Source: RI-153 sp963721725 (lineage in GTDB: Bacteria > Chloroflexota > Anaerolineae > Caldilineales > Caldilineaceae). From it: a DNA stretch of 64,000 nucleotides. Position 1 is the first letter of the stretch. Every line of letters starts with the position of its first letter. The notes under the pieces are model-generated. The model saw only the letters and a list, made by a program, of their open reading frames with translations, ran no database searches and had not been told where the DNA came from. The stretch spans positions 1 through 64,000 of the forward strand of contig CAVRLX010000022.1 in assembly GCA_963721725.1 (NCBI GenBank). Reading direction: 5' to 3'. The translations under genes were made by a program, and so were the position numbers. Below, one piece after another: positions 8,732 to 17,950 of the stretch.

Positions 8732-8935
8732 CTACCCGCTCGACTTCACGACGATTGGGGAGTGGGAGCAGCGATATGGCGAACTTTTGAGCGCAGCCTG
8801 ACGCTGACGCAATTGATTGGATCGTTCACGCCAAAAAGCCAACTCTTGTTCTCTCGTCAAACCAGCCGTCTGTTCCTGTACTTTTTCCGCCCTCAGACGC
8901 TTCATTTGCACACAATCAAATTTCTTCGTCGTCAT
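8732..8935 (-). CDS. small antitoxin-like protein
   Basis: A 67-residue charged protein beginning MTTKKFDCVQMKRLRAEKVQ, with TREQELAFWRERSNQLRQRQ, a helical pattern common in short ORFs next to PIN genes. GGAGGTCAT places a strong ribosome site before the ATG at 8935. The start lies inside the end of the truncated PIN gene. The last 15 residues look atypical. The role is inferred from position. Confidence 0.6.
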   Translation of the reverse strand: MTTKKFDCVQMKRLRAEKVQEQTAGLTREQELAFWRERSNQLRQRQAALKSSPYRCSHSPIVVKSSG

Positions 8936-9137
8936 AGAAAATGACCTCCTGCGGTGAATAAATGGCGATATGCGGATATCCTTGCAGTGTGTTGACTGCA
9001 TTGTACAAAGGGATCTTCTGAAAGTGAACCATGTGATGGAAATTCCAGCCCACAATCAAGACGCAGCCAGCTACTATAGCCAACGCCACGTGAAGTGCAT
9101 CATCCGAATACTTCGGCGTAAGAATTTCAGGCCACAA
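8916..9137 (-). pseudogene. VapC-like PIN toxin, 5'-truncated
   Basis: Only the C-terminal ~70 residues of a PIN nuclease remain: ILTPKYSDDALHVALAIVAG, then VGWNFHHMVHF, then YSPQEVIFYDDEEI. These match the last third of VapC-like proteins of about 140 residues, including the Asp of DDALHVA. The N-terminal half with the first catalytic Asp is absent, because the stop of the next cassette's gene lies only about 45 bases upstream. It looks like a deletion junction between cassettes. Confidence 0.75.
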
Positions 9138-9180
9138 CCAATTCGGTTTGTACGACAGCCGAAGTGACCAAACTGAGGCA

Positions 9181-9426
9181 CTAGCTCGTTTTTGATAGTG
9201 GCAAGTTGGAAGATACCTTTTGCTGGCGCAACTCCATGGCCTGACGACTAATTTCTACTCCACTGAGTCCTGCAAGATAGAGTCGTCGCCATTGGGTGTA
9301 ATCGAATTTTTCCCGTTGGATTAATGCAATGAACCGTTCCGCCTCTACTAACCCCAAATGCTGGGTCAAAATTTCAAAACCCAAGACTCTGATTTCTGCA
9401 TCCAGTTTCATTGTTGTCATCGTCAT
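9181..9426 (-). CDS. antitoxin of PIN pair
   Basis: An 81-residue helical protein starting MTMTTMKLDAEIRVLGFEIL with LVEAERFIALIQREKFDYTQ and a C-terminal EISRQAMELRQQK. This pattern often accompanies PIN-domain genes. The start overlaps the stop of the upstream PIN gene by 4 bases, so translation is coupled; the order is toxin first. No DNA-binding motif is obvious. The assignment rests on coupling and pattern. Confidence 0.7.
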   Translation of the reverse strand: MTMTTMKLDAEIRVLGFEILTQHLGLVEAERFIALIQREKFDYTQWRRLYLAGLSGVEISRQAMELRQQKVSSNLPLSKTS

Positions 9427-9857
9427 AATCCTTTTTCAATGATGAAATCGAGGGGATTCAAGACCCGTATCTGTGTAATTACCTCGGCCTTTTTCAAAAC
9501 ACCCTTGTCAACTGTCAGAAAGTACTGACATTCCAGAATCCGCGCACAGGCAATATACAAAGCATCCACTGGTTTGATTCCTGCTGCGACGTACTCTTTC
9601 ATCATAGCCAGGATAGCGGGAGTTTTCTTTACGGAAGAATCGGCAATTTCTTCCCAGCGCTGAATCTCGGCACGTCGTTCTTCGAGTGGATTCGCCGCGT
9701 TTTCATAGTCGAGTATGTATGACCAGCCTAGAGCATAGTGCCCGGCGCGGATAGCATTTTGGATATGCAATTTCGCTTCTGTTTCCAGCCGGACGGTGAG
9801 TGTGGTCTGATCGTCGAAGAGGCGGTTAAAACAACAATTATCAAGATACAATCGCAT
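9423..9857 (-). CDS. PIN-domain toxin (VapC-like)
   Basis: A 144-residue intact PIN-domain protein, predicted Mg2+-dependent RNase. The start MRLYLDNCCFNRLFDD carries the first Asp (D6) and Asn. The middle acidic residues are in the helices around LETEAKLHIQNAI. GIKPVDALYIACA and YFLTVDKGVLKKA provide the later conserved Asp residues. It heads a coupled pair with the downstream 81-residue antitoxin and is the upstream end of the TA array. AAGGAAAC precedes the ATG. No shared element is found upstream of it. Confidence 0.85.
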   Translation of the reverse strand: MRLYLDNCCFNRLFDDQTTLTVRLETEAKLHIQNAIRAGHYALGWSYILDYENAANPLEERRAEIQRWEEIADSSVKKTPAILAMMKEYVAAGIKPVDALYIACARILECQYFLTVDKGVLKKAEVITQIRVLNPLDFIIEKGL

Positions 9858-9992
9858 GGTCTGTTTCCTTGATTTGTTCTCCTTTGACTATAGCGACTAT
9901 CGGTGCGCTTTTTTGTTTAGTCCCAGAGGTAGCTCGTGTTGCTCACATCTGGCCTTCCAGAGCACTAAATTGTAAAGTGCAAAGGTGTGCCA

Positions 9993-10281
9993 TTAAAAGC
10001 GTCCAGCCGAACGCCCTTCGTCAGCCGACGGGGCGGTCAACCTCGCAGATAAGCCGAGCGCATTCCCGCTCTGTTCCAACAATTCTTTATTCGCTGTCGT
10101 ACACATCACCACACCGGCGTCGTCTATGCCGGGCAGATCGGCCAGGCGCCGCTGAAGCTGCATCAGCACGACCGAATCGTAATAAGCTCCGGGACGGATT
10201 TCAGCCAAAGTGTGGGGCACGAGGATATCTCCGATGGGTACAGTGCGAGCGAAAGAGAGGATTGTCTGACAGATTCTAGCA
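9993..10281 (-). pseudogene. FdrA N-terminal fragment
   Basis: About 75 residues resemble the start of FdrA-type proteins (succinyl-CoA-synthetase-like, linked to ureide/oxamate catabolism): ILSFARTVPIGDILVPHT, EIRPGAYYDSVVLMQLQ, DLPGIDDAGVVM and NKELLEQSG. After that the frame degenerates and stops at 9993. No start codon is visible in frame. The rest of fdrA (about 430 residues) is missing, and the TA array begins about 135 bases beyond, so this is a remnant cut by an earlier rearrangement. Confidence 0.7.
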
Positions 10282-10338
10282 GCGGGCAAGGGGAGTGTCA
10301 AACGGGGGTGTCTGGCGGTGATATACGCAGCGACGCTC

Positions 10339-12881
10339 CTACTGGCGCACGGGTTCGCGCGCTGGTGCCCACGCGCCGCGGCGGGCTGCGGCGCAGCAGG
10401 CGATCCCCGTTGACTCGTTGCGCTCGCGAAAATGGGTCTCGCTGGCCCGCAAAAGGGGTTTGATCCGGTCAGTGTGACCTTCGACAGCGGCTGTATGGGC
10501 CAGATTCCAGAGCGTCCAGGCCTCGGCGCGGCGCGCGCCGCAAACTGCCGATAGATGCCCAGCGTGGTCCGATAGATCGCTTTGGCCTGACGGATATTTC
10601 CTTGCCGGAAGAGGCAGTTGGCGAGACCGCTCTGGCAATAGGCGACGGCCAAGACCTCATTGCGTTCGCTCCAGAGACGGGCGCTTTCGACGAAGTAGCT
10701 GACCGCCCGCGCCGGATTACCGCTGTCCAACAAGATTTGCCCAAGCCGATAATTTGTCCAGGCAATCACTTTGCCATTGGGTAGCCGGGTAGCCACGGCC
10801 AGATTCTCCTCCAGCAAAGGGAGCGCGCGGGCATAATCGCCATCTGTATACGCCAGCAAGCCCAGCGTAATGCGTGCCTCGCAAGCAGCCGATTCGTCCT
10901 CCCACTCCTGGGCCAGACGCAGCGCTATCTGCGCATAGGCTGTACCGCGCTGCGCCTGACCGCTCATCTGGCAAACCATCGCTGCATCCAGCAGCGCAAG
11001 CAGATGGTTGCGCAGATCGCCAGTTACCAACAGAGCGGCGGCGGCCATATCGCCCAGAGTGATCGCCTGTTCGGGTTCGTTGTCTATCACAAAATAGGCC
11101 CAAGCGAGTTCGCGCTGCGCCAGCGCGACAGTCCAGCTATCCCCCAGCGACTCCGCCAGAGCCAGACTTTCCAGCCGCGTAGCGCCGGGAACGTTCGATG
11201 TCGCCCTCTTCACCGGCGTTATGGCCGAACATATGCAAGAGACGCGCCCCGCGCCTGGGGCGGCTGCTGGGTGCCCGCCATCGCCATGGCCGCGGCCAGC
11301 CACGCGCGCGCTTCGATGCGACGGCCCTGCATCTCCCAAAACCAGCCAAGAGCCGCCACCAGCCGGGTCAGTGTGGCGACATCACCGTTCTCCTCGGCCC
11401 AGCGCAGGGCCGCACGCAGATTGTCGTTGTCCTGTTCCACCCGTTCGATCCAGGCCCGGCGTTCCCGACCGAGGAGTTTGGGTGCTGCTGCTTCGATGAA
11501 TGCGCAGAAGAGGCGGGCGTGGGTCTGCCGGGTGGCGCTCCATTCGTTGCGCGGTAATTGTTCGCGGGCGTAGTCGAGGACGGTTTCTAGCATCGTATAA
11601 CGGGTGTCCCCCGCGCCATCCACCTCAGAGCGTACCAGGCTATGATTCACCAGCAATGCGAGCTGCTCCTGGGCCGCGCCCTTCCCCCGTCGCCCGGCGC
11701 GCCGCAAAGCGCCTGCGCCATCTCTGCGGTGGCCCCGTGTACAAAGACAGCCAGCCGGACAAAAACCCGCTGGGCCGCAACGGGCAACAGGTCGTAACTC
11801 CAGGCAATTGCGTTGCGCAGGGTGCGGTGGCGTTCGGGCAGACTGTTGGACGGATCGACAGGGAGTGCCAGCCAGTCGCTGAGACGGGCCAGCAGAGCTT
11901 CCGGGGTGAGGCTGACGAGACGGGCAGCCACCAGTTCGATGGCGAGGGGCAGCCCATCCACCCGGGCGCAGATGGCCGCGACCGCGCCTGTATTTTCAGT
12001 CGTCAGCACGAAAGCTGGGTTTGCCGCGCGCGCCCGGTTGACAAGCAACTGCACAGCGGGGTAGCAGAATCGCGGCCAGTGCCGTCGGCGTCTGGGTTGG
12101 CGCAGGTAGGGGCAAGGGCGGCACGCGAAAGATGCGTTCGTCCGCCAGACTGAGCGGCACGCGGCTGGTGATCAGGATTTTCAGACCCGGCGCGACCGCC
12201 AACAACTCCTCCACGAAGCGACGGGCGGGCAGCACCTGCTCGAAATTGTCCAGAATGAGGAGCAGGTGACACGGCGCGCAGTTCGACGCGCAGATAGTCG
12301 AAGGGCGTGGGATAGTCCGATTCGGCAAAACCGAATATCTGGGCGATGGCGTCGGGCACCAATTCCGAGTCGCGCAGGGGGGCCAACGGCACAAAATGAG
12401 CGCCGTTCAAGAAGGCGTCGCTGAGTTCGGCGGCCACATGCAGGCTCAGGCGGCTCTTGCCGATGCCGGGTGCCCCAACCAGTGTCAGCAGGCGTAGATC
12501 GGGCTGTTGGAGAAGTTCGCAAACCTGGGCCACCTCCTGGGTACGGCCCAGAAAGGAAGTTTCCGGGATGGCCAGATCGGCGCGGCTGAGGAGAGGCAGC
12601 CAGTGGCGCGGTCGCCCGTTCTGCTTGTGGAGCAGGGGCAGGTGGTCGGCGTTGAGTTCGCCCCGCGCCACCTTGAGAAAGCGCGGGAGCAGATCGTCGG
12701 GTAGCTGCAAATGGGTTGCCAGGCCGCGGGCAACCTCAGCTGAAGGACGCCGTTCGTCGCCTTCGATCTTGCGAATCGTAATTTCTGAGCAGTAGACATT
12801 CCGCGCCAGTTCGCCTTGCGTCAAACGCAGGGTTGTCCGCCGCGCCCGCACCCACTGACCGAAGGAGACTGTGGATTCCAT
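10339..12881 (-). pseudogene. XRE/NB-ARC/TPR regulator, frameshifted
   Basis: A large STAND-type transcription regulator of about 850 residues. The N-terminal XRE helix-turn-helix (FGQWVRARRTTLRLTQGELA, then SEITIRKIEGDERRPSAEVA) is followed by the P-loop GAPGIGKSRLSLH, the Walker B LLLILDNFEQVL, the ILITSRVPL sensor, DGLPLAIELVAARL and a winged-helix region. TPR-like helical repeats (ARITLGLLAYTDGDYARALP and similar) end at 10339. Frame changes near 12270, 12060, 11700, 11230 and 10540 break it. Such proteins bind an unknown ligand through the TPR region. The family is common in Chloroflexota and Actinobacteria. A palindrome at 12923-12940 could be its own operator. Confidence 0.82.
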
Positions 12882-12922
12882 TGGTCACTCCCTCTGTTGC
12901 ATGCCGCGCTGTATCGGTAATT

Positions 12923-12940
12923 GTATCGCAAAAGCGATAC
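12923..12940. promoter_or_regulatory. palindrome upstream of XRE regulator
   Basis: GTATCGC-AAAA-GCGATAC, with perfect 7-bp arms and a third TGTATCG just before it (12911-12917), sits about 42 bases upstream of the regulator start. This is the size and position expected for an XRE autoregulatory operator; binding is inferred. Confidence 0.45.
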
Positions 12941-13190
12941 CTGCAACAGTGGGATTTTTGCTATCATCGCAGCAGGCCGGTACACCTTCCAATCTACTTG
13001 TCCATCGTTCACAATTTCAAGGATGACTTCCAGTTAGGGAGTTGGAAAAATATGGCTGTTCCAGTTGAAGCAAGCCTTCGGATAAAGATAGGCAAATATG
13101 GTTCGGCTCTTTATTTCCGGTTCCCTTATTTGGCTGATCGACTGAGCTACTCACTCTATACAAAATCGCCTCCTCCCTTGTACTGGGAGA

Positions 13191-13222
13191 AGCGCCCCGA
13201 CCTAGCAAGAGGTCGGGGCGCT
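13191..13222. terminator. strong bidirectional terminator hairpin
   Basis: Perfect 13-bp arms AGCGCCCCGACCT (13191-13203) and the complement (13210-13222) around the loop AGCAAG, followed on the plus strand by TTGTTTGTTG. The gene it serves is not evident. Confidence 0.75.
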
Positions 13223-13450
13223 TTGTTTGTTGCAACACCTTCCCAAAAGGTTGGGATCGCTTTGGGATCGGTCGCTATGATAACTTTGGACCTGTCACCA
13301 ATAACGCAAGCGAACACGCTGAGGGACGCTAGGGCGTGTACAATCTGGCATAGAACGCTTTGAGAACGCTGCCGCTGGTATTTTCATTCGTATACGACAG
13401 ACTCCAATCCGTATGAACTGTGCTTGTAATGAGAAGGGAAGGAAACCGAT

Positions 13451-16400
13451 ATGCTGTCCAGAACTGTTGTAAACCGCCGTTTTGCCGTCGTACTTGCCGC
13501 CACACTTTTGGCGCTTCTGGCTGGGTTCTTTCTGACAGATGTGGGTAGCGGACGAGTGCCGAGCGCCCACGCCCAGAGTCCGGTGCAGACGACAGTCGTC
13601 TACCAGCCCACGGATGCGCTCTTTGCCAACCCAGAACAAGGTTTCTATCATCACACAGAGACCCATTCCAATGCTTATGCACCTCTTAATCTGGCGACCT
13701 TACAGGGCTATCGGCAGAATGAGAACATTACACTGATCCTTCGCCTCTTCTATTTGGACGATTTCGTCGCTTCGCCGATTAGTCAAGCCTATTTGGACGC
13801 GATGGCGGCGGACTTTGCTACCCTGAGACAGGCGGGCCTGAAGGCTGTGGTGCGTGTTGCCTACACCGATCAGATCCACTTTGCGCCCAGCACATCCTGG
13901 CCTCCCATTCCACCCTATGGCGACGCCAGCAAGACCCAGATGTTGGCGCATATCGCCCAACTGGCCCCAGTTTTGCAGGCCAATGCGGATGTAATTTCTG
14001 CGGTGCAGGCCGGTTTTATTGGAATTTGGGGGGAATGGTATTACACGGATTACTTTGTGGATGACCCCAACGACCCAGGCACTGTCTCCCCAGAGAAGTA
14101 TGCCGAACGGGGCGAAGTGCTGAACGCCATCATCAACGCATTACCGGGACGGATGGTGCAGGTGCGTACACCCCTGATCAAACAGAAAATCTATGGGACA
14201 GGGACGGGCGCAGGCAATGCCTTGCCGCCTGCCAATGCTTTTAATGGCTCTGGCCCGGCGCGCGCAGGCCACCACAACGACTGCTTCTTGGCCAGTGAGT
14301 CGGATTTTGGCACGTACAGCGACATCACCGAGGACAAAGCCTATCTGGGCGAGGAGACGAAATACCTGCCGATGGGCGGCGAGACTTGCAACCCGAACCC
14401 GCCCCGCTCGGAATGTCCGATTGCGCTGGCCGAACTGGCCGCCTTCCACTGGTCTTATCTAAACACTGACTACCACCCCGGCGTGCTGGGAAGTTGGGCG
14501 ACGGGTGGCTGTCTGGATACGGTCAAGCGGCGGCTGGGCTATCGTCTGGCGCTGATAGAGGGAAGATACCCGGACATAGCGCAGGTCGGCAACAATCTGG
14601 ACATAGAAGTAGACCTGCGCAACGAAGGCTGGGCTGCCCCGTTCAACCCCCGCCCGCTGGAGTTGGTGCTGCGCCATCAGACAACGCTGGCCGTCCACCG
14701 CTTTCCTCTGGCGGTAGATCCCCGCTTTTGGCTGGCGGACAACGGCGGCAACCATTCGATTGTCCAAAGTATCCCCCTGCCAGCCAACCTCCCCACCGGC
14801 GCGTATGATCTGCTGCTCAGCCTGCCCGATCCCAGCCCTGCCCTGGCTGCCAGAGCAGAGTACGCCATCCGTCTGGCCAACGCAGGTATTTGGGAAGACG
14901 GCACAGGTCTGAACAATCTGCTGCACGCGGTGACGATTCAACCGCCAGACCTCCATCTGCCGATCATCCTTGCCAGCGCCGTCAAAGCCGATCTCAGCCC
15001 ATACAGCGCGGGCATGTGGACAAACCAGACGGTGACTGTACACTTTGACTGTAGCGACGCCGACTCCGGTGTGGCTTTCTGCACCGGGGATCAGGCGTTC
15101 GATGCGGATGGCGTCACCCCATCGGTCAACGGGACGGCGACGGACAACGCAGGCAACAGCGCCAACTCCAGTTTCGGACCTGTCCAGATTGACAAGACTG
15201 CGCCGGACACCGCCATTACTGGGCAACCGACCGATCCGAGTTCCAGCGCCGGACGCAGCCTTCACCTTCAACAGCAGCGATGCCCTGTCGGGGCTGGCAG
15301 GTTTTGAATGCAGTTTGACGGCGCGGGTTTCGCCCCGTGTACCAGCCCGCAGAACTACACCGGTCTGACAAACGTCAGCCACACATTGCAGGTGCGCGGG
15401 GTGGACAACGCCAGCAATGTGGACGCTACCCCGGCCAGCGCAACCTGGACAGTACAGACAGCGCCCCCGTCGGTCACTGTTACCATCAAAGTGGCTGAGC
15501 CGAGCGGTACGGGACGAGCGGGGTATGTGGTGCGCATCTACACGGCTGGGGGCGTGGAGTTGAGCAATGCTGTGACCGACGTCAATGGAGTGACCACTTT
15601 CCCAGTGACCCCAGGCACGAACTACGAATACACGGTTGGGCGGTACGGCGCACTTAGCACAAAAATCGGTTTTCAGTTGAGTGCGGACCAGACGATCACC
15701 TATACGCTGGCCCAGATTACCGTCGCCGTGGGCAGACCCAACTACAACGTGCGTATTTTCAACGGCACAAATGGCAGCGGCGTAGACTTGAGCAGCACTT
15801 CCAGCGATGCCAACGGAAACACGAACTTCTATCTGATTGAGGGTGATTACGGCTATCAGGTTGAGAAAAGTATGGCAGCATCAGCGCCAAAGCTGGCTTT
15901 ACCGTCGTGCGCAGCGCAGACCAGACGCTTACCTACACCTTCGCCAAAGTGACTGTGAATGTGGGCAGACCCAACTACACCGTGCGCTTCTTCAGCGGCA
16001 CGAATGGAAATGGCCTGGAATTGGGCAGTGCTTCCAGTGACGCCAATGGCAACGCTCAGCTTCTACCTCATCGAAGGAGATTACGGCTATCAGGTCGAAA
16101 AGTATGGCATCTATCAGTGCCAAGGCCGGCTTCACCGTCATCCGCAGCACGGACCAGACACTTACCTACACCTTCGCCAAAGTGACTGTGAATGTAGGCA
16201 GACCCAACTACACCGTGCGCTTCTTCAGCGGCACGAATGGAAATGGCCTGGAATTGGGCAGTGCTTCCAGTGACGCCAATGGCAACGCTAGCTTCTACCT
16301 GATTGAAGGTGATTACGGCTATCAGGTAGAAAAGTATGGCAGCATCAGCGCCAAGGCTCGGCTTGCACCGTCATCCGCAGCACAGACCAGACACTTACCT

Positions 16401-17692
16401 ACACCTTCGCCAAAGTGACTGTGAATGTGGGCAGACCCAACTACACTGTGCGCTTCTTCAGCGGCACAAACGGCGGCGGTCTGTCCCTGGGCAGTGCTTC
16501 CAGCGACGCCAACGGGAACGCGAGCTTCTACCTGATTGAAGGCGATTACGGCTATCAGGTAGAAAAGTATGGCAGCATCAGCGCCAAAGCTGGCTTTACC
16601 GTCGTGCGCAGCACAGACCAGACAATCGTCTACACGCTCGCCAAAGTGACCGTGAATGTAGGCAGACCCAACTACACCGTGCGCTTCTTCAGCGGCACAA
16701 ACGGCGGCGGTCTGTCCCTGGGCAGTGCTTCCAGCGACGCCAACGGGAACGCGAGCTTCTACCTGATTGAAGGCGATTACGGCTATCAGGTAGAAAAGTA
16801 TGGCAGCATCAGCGCCAAAGCGGGCTTTACCGTCGTGCGCAGCACAGACCAGACAATCGTCTACACGCTCGCCAAAGTGACCGTGAATGTAGGCAGACCC
16901 GACTACGCTGTGCGCTTCTTCAGATGACACAAATGGCGGCGGGGCCGAACGGGGCAGTGCCTCCACCGATGCCAACGGTAACGCCTCTTTCTATCTGATT
17001 GAAGGCGATTACGGTTATCAGGTGGACACATACGCAACCCGCAGTGCGATCGAGGGCTTCGCGTTGTGCGCGCACCAACCTAGAATATCTCCTACACGCC
17101 TGGCGCGCCATTGCCGATGCGATTAAAAAACAGCGGCGGTCGACCGTCCCCGGCTATATCGTTACCGCTTGCCCAACGGCACAGACGGCAGCGAATGTCC
17201 GCGGGGCAGCGCTGTTCCACCGTGCCACGGCAACGTCGTCTTCTATCTCATCGAGGGGAGCTACCGATACCAGGCGAGAAGAACTCCTACAGCAGCGGCA
17301 GGCTCCCCGGGCGGATTCCTGTCGACACGGGGTGAACTTCGCTGCTCGAGTCATGTCGTTACGTCGGATCGTCCACAGGGACGGAGCTGATGGCGGAAAC
17401 GGGCAACAAGCCCAGGTATTGGATGGGGCTGTATCCTCCGATGCCAAGCGCATCGAACGCCAGCTCAGTACGCTCGACCCTCCATGGCGAGGTGCTGCGC
17501 AAGTGGATTAGGGGGAGACACCTATGCCGGACGAAACCAGACCCACCCCAACCGCAACCCCGCTCCCAATTGCTACCGTGCGTCTCTCGCCGCGACACCG
17601 GAGCAGACCGGACAAAGTGCGCGCCGTATATGCAGGTGCGCCACGTGCTGACCGGCGAGACACGCTGTTGGCGCCTGGCCGTCGCTGATTGA
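13451..17692 (+). pseudogene. secreted DUF4874/DUF4832-like protein with tandem repeats
   Basis: A surface or secreted protein of about 1,400 residues if the frames are joined. Residues 1-42 form a signal peptide (LAATLLALLAGFFL core, AHAQ cleavage). Residues ~50-390 match the DUF4874/DUF4832 TIM-barrel-like pair: NPEQGFYHHTE, GFIGIWGEWYYTDY and HWSYLNTDYHPGVL. Residues ~400-500 form a beta-sandwich, then Ig-like modules (DKTAPDTAITGQP). A frameshift near 15,250 enters the 77-residue tandem repeats (15,716-17,050). Further decayed repeat remnants (YLIEGSYRYQ near 17,240) and a Pro/Thr-rich tail (TRPTPTATPLP) follow, with the stop at 17,690-17,692. GGAAGG precedes the ATG. The first 618 codons are intact. 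Likely carbohydrate-related or adhesive; unproven. Confidence 0.72.
15716..17050 (+). repeat. tandem 231-bp (77-residue) coding repeat, about six units
   Basis: Units start near 15716, 15949, 16182, 16415, 16646 and 16877. Each encodes NVGRPNYTVRFFSGTNG, then ASSDANGNASFYLIEGDYGY, QVEKYGSISAKAGFTV and a linker. The fold is probably an Ig-like/SpaA-type beta-sandwich. The last two steps are exactly 231 bases and nearly identical in DNA, implying recent duplication; the first three steps are 233 bases, so each of those units changes frame. Confidence 0.88.
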
Positions 17693-17950
17693 GTATATTT
17701 GAACAAACTTGGATCGTTGTATTTGCCCGAAAAAGACGTAAAACGTGAATCGTTCAGCATTCCACATTTCACGTCTCCTCCTATTGCCAGTTTCCGTCGC
17801 GTACACGTCATTTCCCACGGCGGAGACCGGTGTCGAGCGCGTTGCGAAGTGGTACGAAATTGTGTATTGTGTTGGAGTGGCTTCTCGGCGACTGGGCGGG
17901 GTATCCGATTTCCCCAGCCACGCCGCTGGCCGATGAGGATGTGGACACGC
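17693..17950. other. short intergenic stretch
   Basis: A weak imperfect inverted repeat around 17,738-17,775 (GACGT and ACGTC ends) may end transcription of the preceding gene. No supported coding sequence. Confidence 0.3.

Larger units (their letters stand above)
12882..13450. other. 570-base intergenic region with an unassigned segment
   Basis: Apart from the operator-like palindrome (12923-12940) and the strong hairpin (13191-13222), I see no convincing gene. The stretch 13020-13190 contains a minus-strand GTAGCTCAG that hints at a tRNA D-arm, but no cloverleaf can be drawn. A small transcript ending at the hairpin is possible. Confidence 0.4.

Noticed and set aside
13085..13165. tRNA gene on the minus strand (GTAGCTCAG word)
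   Set aside because: The D-arm-like word is not followed by a matching stem, and no anticodon arm, GTTCRANNC T-arm or acceptor pairing can be drawn.
16322..16975. 217-codon minus-strand open frame
   Set aside because: It mirrors the plus-strand 231-bp coding repeats and is itself a repeated shadow; it has no ribosome site and no family resemblance.
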